Source of the DNA: an uncultured Pedosphaera sp.
Lineage (GTDB): Bacteria > Verrucomicrobiota > Verrucomicrobiia > Limisphaerales > Pedosphaeraceae
DNA: 64,000 nucleotides
Assembly (NCBI GenBank): GCA_903918755.1
Contig: CAIXFN010000110.1
Location: forward strand, 1-64,000
Direction of reading: 5' to 3'
Positions 43,188-51,138 of this stretch are shown one piece after another. Numbering within the stretch: the first letter of the stretch is position 1; each line of letters starts with the position of its first letter. A model generated the notes under the pieces. It did no database searches. It was not told the DNA's origin and saw only the letters and a program-made list of their open reading frames with translations. Position numbers and translations under genes: made by a program.

Positions 43188-46100
43188 TCAAGGATGGTAG
43201 AGGCGGTAGTAACGCTGCGCGCCGGGGGTGATCGGAAGGGTGACCGATTGATCGGCGCCGCTGGCGACGGGGGTGGCAGAAACGGTGGTCCACGTGCCGG
43301 ATCCCATGTCCGTGCTGGTTTGCACGGTGTAACCGAGAGCGTTCAGCGGCCAGGTCAGAGCCACGCCCGCGGGCGAAGTGGTTGCCCGCAGGGTCGGCGC
43401 CGTCAGCGTACCCACGATGATCACGCCATTTTGATACGTCGTGGACAAGGCGATCGCATTGGCGTCGGTGACCTGACTTACCGTCGGCCGGTTGGTGAAC
43501 AGAATGTTGGTGCTGTTGGAGGCGGTGGGCAAGAGCGTGAAGTTCAGGCGCGCCACTTCGTAGGTACCGGCACTGAATACGGTTCCGGGCGGCAAGCTGA
43601 GGAGCATGGCCACCACGCCATTGGTCGCAGTGTGGTTGGTGTTCACAATCAAATTGGCGCCCGGATCGCCACTGCCCAGGGTCACGCCCGTAAGCCGCAC
43701 CTGCGCGGGATCCGATTGCAGGCTGAAACCGACCGCGTTTTCATTGCCCAGTGCGGTCAGTTGCACGGATACCCGACAAGTCTCGGACGGCAGCGCCGCG
43801 GCATTCATCACTTTCAAGATGCGGCCGGAATCCGCCGGGCCAAAATCCAGACCCACGGGTTGCTTGAAGCCCAGCGGGCCGTTCACATCCACCGTGGGTC
43901 CCCCCGCCACTGTCAGGGCATCCAGTCCGGCGGCATAGCGACCGGCCTGTACCCAATCCGCCACGGTCAACTGGCCGTCGCCAAAGGTGTCGCGGGGCGC
44001 ACAATCAGCGCGCTGAAACTCGCTGGCGTTGGTGATGGTATCCAAACCGGCGACGAAGCGGCCCACCTGCACCCAGTCAATCAGCGTCACAGCGCTGTCC
44101 CCGTTCGGCAGCGGCGCGACGTCGCCTTCATAACCCAGCCAGGGAATCGTCACGGTGCCCGCCACGAAGGCGGAAGGAAGAATATTGGCGAGTGAATCGG
44201 AAACCTGCCGGGCAGTCGGGGTATCGCCGAAGCTGATGGTCGCCGTCACGGGATTGGTGCCGGATTTGACAAAGAAGCTCACGTCCGCGACCTCCTGCGT
44301 GCCCACCGGGAAGGTGCTGGTGCCCGGCAACGCCAGCAACACCCCCAACCGACCGAGGGAAGCGGCATTCGTATTGAAGAAAACGGTGGCCGTGCCGCCA
44401 ATGGCCGAACCAGAACTAATTCCGGCGAACGTCAGATAAGCCGGATTAAAGTTCAGGCTGAATCCCAGACCGTTCTCGGTGCCGCGCGCCAGGAGCGTCA
44501 CCGGCACCGTCACCACGGCCGAGGTGGCGGTGACGCTAGAAACTTGCGCAAGCGACGGCGGGGGCAAAACCGTCAGCACGGCGTTGCTGCTCGTCACCGC
44601 CCCATATTGATTGGTGACGGTGACGGTGTAAACGCCGGCGTCCGTGGCCGTGACGTTCGTTAGCGAGAGCACCGAGTTGGTGGCATTCGCCAGCAGATTA
44701 GTCCCGAATTGCCATTGGTAAGCCAGGGGAGCGTTACCGGAAACGGCAACCGAGAAATTTACGTTCGTAAACGTGGGCACTGTCTGGCTCGCCGGTTGGG
44801 TGAGGATCGCGGGCGGGAATTGGGGCAAACATTTGCCCGCGCTGTCGGAGTTGAAAATGGCGCCCACTTCGGCGGGTGCCAAGGCCCGATTGTAAAAGGA
44901 AACCTCATCAATCTGGCCCTTGAAGTAGTCACGGATGGAAAAACTGGCATAGGGCCCCGCCCCGATCCCAATGGGATTGGGCGCATTGAGCACGGTAAGC
45001 GGCGGATCCGTGCGCTGGGCAACCAAACTGCCGTTGACAAAAATCTGGCGGGTCCCGTTGGTCTGGTTGTAAACCGCCGCCACATGGGCCCAAACCCCAT
45101 TGGTTACCGCATTATTCGGCGAATTGAACACATGGAGCGAACCGTTGCCCTGATTCGCCGCATCCGCAATGCCGAATTGGAGAATGTTGCCCGGCACAAG
45201 CACGAAAACGTAGCAACGCTCATTGGCATAATCGCCGGTATCCCCCCATTTGCCGAAAATCATCTGGGCGCCGGAAGCCGCTTGCGGCAAGACCCAGGCT
45301 TCAATGGAAAAACTGCCGGTGGGGCTCAGGCTGGGTTGGCTGGGAATCCGGAGATATTGATTGGTGCCGTTAAACTTGAATGACTGCCCCACCTTTCCCG
45401 GAGCAAAACCCACGCCATTGACCAGCGATCCGTTATTGCCGCCGACCAAATCCAGGGCGCTACCCTCCCCCGCCCACCAACTGACCAGGCCATTAAGAAC
45501 CGGCGCGCAGACCGCCTGGGTTACAGTCAGGCTGGCAACCTGACTGGTCATGGCACCGAAATAGTTGGTGACCACTGCGGAATACCCCCCGGCCGCCGAC
45601 AACGGGAGATTGGTTAAAACAAGACTTGACGCAGTCGCCCCATTGAGTATGGCGCCATCAAATAACCATTGATAGGCCAGGGGCGCGGAGCCACTTGCGG
45701 AAATACTGAACGTTACATTGCCGCCTTGAGCAAGAGCCCGGCTCAGCGGTTGCGCGACGATAACCGGGGGCTGGCCAGTCACAGTCAGGGTCGCCACCTG
45801 ACTGGTTGCGGAACCGAACAAGTTGGCGACCACGGCGGAATAATCGCCTGCGGCCGAAAGGGGCAGGTTGGTTAAAATCAAACTTGCTCCGGTTGCTCCA
45901 TTGATTACGGCACCATTGAACAACCATTGATAGGCCAACGGCGCGGAACCGCCCGCGGAGATATTGAAAGTCACGTTCGCGCCCAGAGCAAGGGCCCGTC
46001 CCAAAGGCTGGGCGATGATGACCGGGGGCTGGCCAGTCACAGTCAGAGTCGCCACCTGACTGGTTGCGGAACCGAACAAGTTGGTGATCACCGCGGAATA

Positions 46101-47609
46101 ATCGCCCGTGGCCGACAGGGGCAAATTGTTCAAAACCAAGTTTGCGGAGTTGGCGCCATTGATTACCGCACCATTAAACAACCATTGATAGGCCAGCGGC
46201 GCGGAACCGCCCGCGGAGATATTGAAAGTCACGTTCGCGCCCAAAGCGAGCGCCCGGCCGAGCGGTTGGGAGATGATGACCGGCGGCTGGCCGGTCACAG
46301 TCAGAGTCGCCACCTGGCTGGTCACGGCCCCGAAAAAGTTGGTGATCACCGCGGAATAATCGCCCGTGGCCGACAGGGGCAGATTGTTCAAAACCAAATT
46401 TGCGGAGTTGGCGCCATTGATTACCGCACCATTAAACAACCATTGATAGCTCAACGGAGCGGAGCCGCTCGCGGAAACATTGAAGGTCACATTCGCGCCC
46501 AGCGGAAGCCCCCGCCCCTGCGGCTGGAGGTTGATGACCGGGGCCAGACCGGTCACCGTAAGGGTGGCGTTGCTGCTCAAGGCCATCCCATAGGCATTGG
46601 TCACGAGGACGGAATAAACGCCGTTGTTCGCGGGCACGGGGTTGGTCAGGGTATAGGAGGAACCGGTGGCACCCGCCACCGTGTTCCCGTCAAATAACCA
46701 TTGATAGGCCACGGGTCCCGAGCCCGTCACGGCGACGCTGAAACTGGCCGACTGCCCCGGGATCACCGACTGATCCTGGGGCTGGCTGATGATTTGCGGG
46801 GGGGCGGGTTGGGTGCACTTACCTGCCGCCCCGGCCAGATAAAGTCCCCGCACCTGAACAGGGTTCAAGGCCACATTGTAAAAAGAGACCTCATCAATCT
46901 TGCCGGTGAAGAAATCACGAATGGAATCGCTAGCATAAGGCCCCGCGCCGATTCCCACCGGATTGCCGGCGTTCAAGATGGTGATCGGCGGGTCCGTGCG
47001 CTGAGCCACGACCACCCCATTCAAATAAATCTGCCGGGTGCCGCTAATTTGATCATAAACCGCCACGACATGAGACCAGACATTGAAAGAAATAACGTTA
47101 TTGCCCGTTTGCAACCCCTGAAAAGCACCATTCCATTGGTTGGCGAGATCGGAAATCGCAAAAATCATCGCATTGCCCGGAACAATCGCGAAAACGTAGC
47201 AACGTTCATCGGAATAATCACCGGTATCCCCCCACTTGCTGAGAATAATCTGGGCTCCGGCGCTGGGTAGCGGGTAAATCCAGGCCTCGATGGTAAAACT
47301 CCCAGTGGGGTGGAGACTCGGGTTATCCGCGATTTGCACATACTGGTTGGCGCCATTGAAAGTAAATGACTGCCCCACCTCGCCGGCGGCGAAGCCCACC
47401 CCGTTGACCAACACCCCGTTATTGGTCCCGGCAAAATCGTTGGCATTACCCTCGGCCCGCCACCAACTTACGAGTCCAGGGGGCGTCGGCAGGCAGTCCT
47501 GAGCTCCGGCTGGGAAACTGGAAAACAGGAAAAACGCCAACGCGGACACTCCGGCCAAGCCATGAAAAGAACGGGAAAACGGTCGAAGCAGCGTGCGGCA
47601 AACATGCAT
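43188..47609 (-). CDS. Secreted LamG/multi-Ig/cohesin-dockerin protein 4
   Basis: A 1473-residue secreted protein. The ATG at 47609 has ggag 10 bp upstream and begins a signal peptide (basic RTLLRPFSRSF, then GLAGVSALAFFLFSSFPAGA); an upstream in-frame ATG at 47705 is less likely. Order: LamG of a different subtype (40-260, with SFTIEAWIYP and KWGDTGDYSDERCYVF), Ig 1 (265-354), four tandem near-identical Ig-like domains of 86 residues (355-698), a second LamG of the same subtype (700-925), Ig 6 (930-1020), cohesin-like (1022-1155), dockerin-like pair (1158-1232), cohesin-like (1245-1390) and the common C-terminal domain. The 3' third is almost identical to paralogues 2 and 3; the front is diverged. 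Confidence 0.9.
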   Translation of the reverse strand: MHVCRTLLRPFSRSFHGLAGVSALAFFLFSSFPAGAQDCLPTPPGLVSWWRAEGNANDFAGTNNGVLVNGVGFAAGEVGQSFTFNGANQYVQIADNPSLHPTGSFTIEAWIYPLPSAGAQIILSKWGDTGDYSDERCYVFAIVPGNAMIFAISDLANQWNGAFQGLQTGNNVISFNVWSHVVAVYDQISGTRQIYLNGVVVAQRTDPPITILNAGNPVGIGAGPYASDSIRDFFTGKIDEVSFYNVALNPVQVRGLYLAGAAGKCTQPAPPQIISQPQDQSVIPGQSASFSVAVTGSGPVAYQWLFDGNTVAGATGSSYTLTNPVPANNGVYSVLVTNAYGMALSSNATLTVTGLAPVINLQPQGRGLPLGANVTFNVSASGSAPLSYQWLFNGAVINGANSANLVLNNLPLSATGDYSAVITNFFGAVTSQVATLTVTGQPPVIISQPLGRALALGANVTFNISAGGSAPLAYQWLFNGAVINGANSANLVLNNLPLSATGDYSAVITNLFGSATSQVATLTVTGQPPVIIAQPLGRALALGANVTFNISAGGSAPLAYQWLFNGAVINGATGASLILTNLPLSAAGDYSAVVANLFGSATSQVATLTVTGQPPVIVAQPLSRALAQGGNVTFSISASGSAPLAYQWLFDGAILNGATASSLVLTNLPLSAAGGYSAVVTNYFGAMTSQVASLTVTQAVCAPVLNGLVSWWAGEGSALDLVGGNNGSLVNGVGFAPGKVGQSFKFNGTNQYLRIPSQPSLSPTGSFSIEAWVLPQAASGAQMIFGKWGDTGDYANERCYVFVLVPGNILQFGIADAANQGNGSLHVFNSPNNAVTNGVWAHVAAVYNQTNGTRQIFVNGSLVAQRTDPPLTVLNAPNPIGIGAGPYASFSIRDYFKGQIDEVSFYNRALAPAEVGAIFNSDSAGKCLPQFPPAILTQPASQTVPTFTNVNFSVAVSGNAPLAYQWQFGTNLLANATNSVLSLTNVTATDAGVYTVTVTNQYGAVTSSNAVLTVLPPPSLAQVSSVTATSAVVTVPVTLLARGTENGLGFSLNFNPAYLTFAGISSGSAIGGTATVFFNTNAASLGRLGVLLALPGTSTFPVGTQEVADVSFFVKSGTNPVTATISFGDTPTARQVSDSLANILPSAFVAGTVTIPWLGYEGDVAPLPNGDSAVTLIDWVQVGRFVAGLDTITNASEFQRADCAPRDTFGDGQLTVADWVQAGRYAAGLDALTVAGGPTVDVNGPLGFKQPVGLDFGPADSGRILKVMNAAALPSETCRVSVQLTALGNENAVGFSLQSDPAQVRLTGVTLGSGDPGANLIVNTNHTATNGVVAMLLSLPPGTVFSAGTYEVARLNFTLLPTASNSTNILFTNRPTVSQVTDANAIALSTTYQNGVIIVGTLTAPTLRATTSPAGVALTWPLNALGYTVQTSTDMGSGTWTTVSATPVASGADQSVTLPITPGAQRYYRLYHP
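45516..46547 (-). repeat. Four tandem 258-bp repeats encoding Ig-like domains
   Basis: Units are 46290-46547, 46032-46289, 45774-46031 and 45516-45773, exactly 258 bp each (86 residues). The middle units are nearly identical in DNA. Each encodes [QL]-x-P-V-I...QP..R.L..G.NVTF.ISA.GSAPL.YQWLF(N/D)GA and ends T.QVA.LTVT. No length change from unit to unit is seen. Confidence 0.95.
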
Positions 47610-48118
47610 AATCAGATTCTCCAATGATTCACACCTAGCCCGAGATCCCCTTGAACAGATAAAACCGGCCCGGATGCGATTTATTTGATTACTAACATAA
47701 CCCAAGGGTGGGAAATCACAAGGGAATTGATTGACACTATTCAGACTTCTGGCTTTTCGGACGCCGGATTGGGACGAAACCGTACGACCGCCCCATTTCG
47801 CTGTAGTTTCCCTTTCCGTGCGGATTCAAGATCGGGCACCCCGGTCAGTTAGAACCCCAAAACTGGTTTCTCACCCCTCCGAGCATGACCTCCCCGCCCC
47901 GGCCTGCCCCGCAGGCTGTCCACCATGGCCTCGGCGAACGTGGGAGGCCTTGACGAAGACCGAAGATTCAGAGCGACGCAGGGAGGAGGCGGAGTCCCCT
48001 GTTTCACCGGCCCAAAACGACGGACCGATAAGGGATTCTCCCGTCGAACCAGCGCAAAGCCCCCCCCCTCGCCCGCCACCTTACTCCCAGTTCCCGGGAG
48101 CCGGAAAGCTGAGGCACC
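47610..48118. other. Non-coding gap upstream of LamG gene 4
   Basis: Contains the presumptive promoter of LamG gene 4 in the A/T-rich stretch 47660-47740. From about 47880 to 48060 the sequence (gaagaccgaagattcagagc then gacgcagggagg) resembles the intergenic repeat near 680-710. An open frame 47731-48204 crosses this and the end of the next gene and is Pro/Arg-rich without family features, so it is not called. Confidence 0.5.
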
Positions 48119-48940
48119 TCAAATTTTTTGCAGGACCATCAAATCCTGAAGGGAAGGATGCCGGCCACCGGTCACCTGGCCTTCAATATGCGCCAAGACT
48201 TTGAACTTGGGCGCCAGAAACTTCAGGAGCACATCATGCTCGATCCCGATGGCGTGCTCGGGGCAGTTCACATTGCTGGTGTACCACCCCGGGGTGAGAC
48301 GATGCTTGAATTGGTAGGTGGTATTGGGATTCTCGTACCCGCGAACAATGTGGAAACTCAGAATGGCCAAGCCGCCCGGGGCCAACACTTCGTAAATCTT
48401 GTCCCGATACTGGAAGGCATCCTTTTCCTGCAAATGGGTGAAGACGGACATCGCGGTGATCAAGTCCTGGGACCCGTTGGCCACCGGCCAATCAATCTCG
48501 CCCGGTTTGGGCTGCGGGGTGCCGCTTTGTGGATACCAGGCGTTTTGGTCACGCGTCAGGTAAAATTCACAATTTTGGAGATCTCCGTAGGTATTGCGGC
48601 AGGCCGCGATGGACTTGGCGTCGGTATCCACGCCGAGGTATTTCCCGCCATTTTTGACGAAATAATGGCTCACCGGCGCCAAGCCCCCCATTCCGCACCC
48701 AAAATCCATGATGTTGGGTTTCTCCTTTTTGAGGTACAGGCTGAAGAGGGCCGAAAACATCCCCTGGTTTTGCAGCCACCCGGCGTAGCTGGCATAAGTG
48801 GCCGGCGTGAACATGGCGTTGGGCAGATGCGCAATCCACCAGCGCGTTTCCCGCCAGGAACCGATCGTGTCCAGTTTCCGCCAAACAAAGGAGGCGGGAA
48901 AATAGATCACGTAAAAAATCCGCTTAAAAATTTCTCTCAT
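48119..48940 (-). CDS. Class I SAM-dependent methyltransferase
   Basis: A 273-residue protein; the ATG at 48940 (REIFKRIFYVIYFP) is chosen over an in-frame ATG at 49015. The N-terminal 60 residues are hydrophobic/aromatic and may contact membranes. Motif I is IMDFGCGMGGLAPV (about 77-90), followed by YLGVDTDAKSI as the acidic ribose-binding position, and DLITAMSVFTHLQ as the post-motif strand with the HLxEKD-type segment. Motif III is VLAPGGLAILSFHIV. The substrate is unknown; this subfamily is often found near surface polysaccharide genes. It is divergent from the next methyltransferase gene, with 283 bp between starts. Confidence 0.87.
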   Translation of the reverse strand: MREIFKRIFYVIYFPASFVWRKLDTIGSWRETRWWIAHLPNAMFTPATYASYAGWLQNQGMFSALFSLYLKKEKPNIMDFGCGMGGLAPVSHYFVKNGGKYLGVDTDAKSIAACRNTYGDLQNCEFYLTRDQNAWYPQSGTPQPKPGEIDWPVANGSQDLITAMSVFTHLQEKDAFQYRDKIYEVLAPGGLAILSFHIVRGYENPNTTYQFKHRLTPGWYTSNVNCPEHAIGIEHDVLLKFLAPKFKVLAHIEGQVTGGRHPSLQDLMVLQKI

Positions 48941-49223
48941 TCTGCAAAATTGGCCCGAGGCTCGTTTGTGCCGGTCGTTGCCGATAGGATTAATTCCCCG
49001 GGGCCTTCCGGCCACGGACGGTTAAAAATCTGGCAAACGCTAGCAATCCCGCCACTGATGAGCAAACAAATTCTGGATTTAGCTCCCCACGCCAAGGGTA
49101 GTCCTTGCCACCCTCACGCTGTGACAAAAGGCGTTGACCTTGTCCGGAAGATTGCGCACGCTGAAAAAATCACGGTCGGGCAGCCGCCCTGATCGGGCGT
49201 CACGATTATTTACGGTTTGCGTT

Positions 49224-50120
49224 ATGTTTTCAAGTTTAGTCAAAAATCTCAAGTCCGCGCGGGAAAAGGGCTTTCGGGCGTGCGTCCGTTTCGGGGTGGA
49301 AAAATTTGACCCGTACCTGAATTACCCCATCGGCCGGCTCGAGTTTCTGCTCCAAGTGGCGCGCAACGAGCCCTATTTCGGCCATTTCTGCGCGGCCGGC
49401 CAAGGCGTGGCCGCCGGAGTCCACAATCAGCTCCGGAAGCAAATTCGCGAGGCCAACATGCGCCGCCTGGTCTTCCAGGGCTGCTCACTGCCCGCCGGCA
49501 ACGCCCGGATTGTGGAAGTGGGTTCCTGGGCCGGTTGGAGTGCCATCGTCTGGGCCAAAGCGCTGGTGGATTGCCAGCAAAAGACGGGCGAAGTAGTCTG
49601 CGTGGATCCGTGGGTAAACTACCTGGATCTGACGGCCAACCACACTCCGGTCTATCGCGCCATGGCGGCCGCCACCAAACGCGATGCCATCGTCCGACTT
49701 TTTTATCACAATGTCCGCGCCGCCGGTCATGCGGCCACCGTGCACCCGTTTCGCGGGTCTTCTGACCGTTGCCTCCCCCTGCTCCGCGACACTACCTTTC
49801 ATCTGGCGTTCATTGACGGGGACCATTCCTACGAGGCGGTGAAGCGCGATCTGCAAAACGCCGGCCGCCTGGTTGCGGAAGGCGGGCTCCTGTGCGGCGA
49901 TGATCTGGAGCTCCAGTTCGAGGATTTGGACGAGGCCAAGTTGCGGGAAAACCTGCATTGCGACTACCCGTTCGATCCCAAGACGAACCAACATTACCAT
50001 GTCGGCGTCACCCTGGCCGTGTGGGAATATTTCGGCCGCCGGGTCTCCGCCTGGGATGGATTGTGGGCCATGCGCAAGGTGGGCAACAGCTGGCAACCGG
50101 TGAACCTGCCCCCAGCCTGA
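49224..50120 (+). CDS. Class I SAM-dependent methyltransferase (Methyltransf_24 type)
   Basis: A 298-residue protein; the ATG at 49224 is preferred because the upstream extension from 49134 is polar and unlike the family. Motif I is RIVEVGSWAGWSAIVWAKAL, then VCVDPWVNY, and FHLAFIDGDHSYEAVKRDLQ (the DGDHxYxxVxxD pattern of Methyltransf_24), followed by LVAEGGLLCGDDL. Members often act on cell-surface sugars or peptides. The C-terminus has a Trp-rich end (VWEYFGRRVSAWDGLW). The next gene is a pseudopilin 174 bp away. Confidence 0.87.
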   Translation: MFSSLVKNLKSAREKGFRACVRFGVEKFDPYLNYPIGRLEFLLQVARNEPYFGHFCAAGQGVAAGVHNQLRKQIREANMRRLVFQGCSLPAGNARIVEVGSWAGWSAIVWAKALVDCQQKTGEVVCVDPWVNYLDLTANHTPVYRAMAAATKRDAIVRLFYHNVRAAGHAATVHPFRGSSDRCLPLLRDTTFHLAFIDGDHSYEAVKRDLQNAGRLVAEGGLLCGDDLELQFEDLDEAKLRENLHCDYPFDPKTNQHYHVGVTLAVWEYFGRRVSAWDGLWAMRKVGNSWQPVNLPPA

Positions 50121-50294
50121 CCCGGGCGGCTTTTTTCCCACCGGTGGTTGCTGGCTGAGATTCCCGCTGGCCCCACCAGAACAAAGGGTCGTTTTCGTGC
50201 TGGATGTATCCTTTCTGGCGAGCCCATAAGTGGGCGACTCCCCGCCAGACCAGCCAAATTTGCCAGATTCTTGGTTTGGGATTAGATTTGGGGG

Positions 50295-51038
50295 ATGAAA
50301 GGTAGGACAAACCGGGAGCCTTATTGCCTGGGCTTCACTCTCGTCGAATTGCTGGTCGTCATCGCCATCATTGGAATTCTGGCGGCATTGCTGCTGCCAA
50401 CCCTTTCGGCCGCCCGGGAAAAAAGCCGGCGGGTGGCCTGCAAGAACAACCTGCATCAATTCCATCTGGTGATCCAAATGTACAGTTCCGACTTCCGGGA
50501 CGTGCTACCTTCCGGCATCCGTGACAATGGCGACCAATGCGCGACTTTTATTTCTTCGGACACGCGAGACTCGCTCGTCCGTTACGCATCCGGCAATGAA
50601 AGATTTACGGTTTGCCCAAACCTTGATCGAACCCCGGCCTGGGGGACCAATGGTCCATTTCAAATCGCGGGAGTCGGATATTCCATCGGTTACTTCTACT
50701 TTGGCGGGCACACGGACACCCCGTGGGGGAGCTATGGCGGGAATCCCGGCTGGATCTCGCCACTAAAGATGACAGACCCCGGAAACCTCCTGCTGACCGC
50801 CGAACTCAACGAATGGTCCGCTAGCGAGCATTGGACTTACGCTCCGCATGGCCCGCGCGGTTCCATCTTTCGCGGCACCCCCTTCAACCGCCTCGCGGGC
50901 GGAATGACCGCCCAGCAGGCCGGCGCTGAGGGTGGGAACATCGGTTACTTGAATGGCGGCGTGGAGTGGCGTCCGGTTGTCCGAATGGGGCAGTACATTA
51001 CGACCGGATTTGGCACGACCTACCTCGGCGCCTGGTGA
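50295..51038 (+). CDS. Type II secretion-type pseudopilin (prepilin leader protein)
   Basis: A 247-residue protein with a prepilin leader: short basic start, then [20 protein letters not shown], with the peptidase site before Phe and the conserved Glu at +5. The usual R.K.R...C..NL segment ([15 protein letters not shown]) follows. The rest ([19 protein letters not shown], and [12 protein letters not shown]) matches the large family of verrucomicrobial and planctomycete G-like pseudopilins with a surface-exposed domain. It ends with [11 protein letters not shown], which corresponds to the H-x9-DG-type tail of this family, here with N-G in place of D-G. Such proteins occur in many copies per genome; the secretion machinery itself is not in the window. 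Confidence 0.88.
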   Translation: MKGRTNREPYCLGFTLVELLVVIAIIGILAALLLPTLSAAREKSRRVACKNNLHQFHLVIQMYSSDFRDVLPSGIRDNGDQCATFISSDTRDSLVRYASGNERFTVCPNLDRTPAWGTNGPFQIAGVGYSIGYFYFGGHTDTPWGSYGGNPGWISPLKMTDPGNLLLTAELNEWSASEHWTYAPHGPRGSIFRGTPFNRLAGGMTAQQAGAEGGNIGYLNGGVEWRPVVRMGQYITTGFGTTYLGAW

Positions 51039-51138
51039 ATTTGCAGATTGAGCTTCCCCCCCGACTTGCCGTATTTTCCGCCGTCGTACCGCGTTGAACA
51101 AATGCCGGATTCGCTGGTCGGATTAAGAATAATATTTT

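Noticed and set aside
45516-46547. Regular 258-bp repeats taken at first as a possible CRISPR-like array
   Set aside because: They are continuous coding repeats in frame with the LamG protein, with no short repeat/spacer structure and no cas genes nearby.
26736-47609. PEP-CTERM or LPXTG-type sorting signal at the ends of the LamG proteins
   Set aside because: The ends (RYYRLYHP) have no PEP motif, hydrophobic helix or basic tail; they look like the end of a folded beta domain.
47731-48204. 157-codon plus-strand open frame upstream of the methyltransferase
   Set aside because: Pro/Arg-rich, no family match, crosses a repeat-like region and overlaps the 3' end of a convincing methyltransferase gene.
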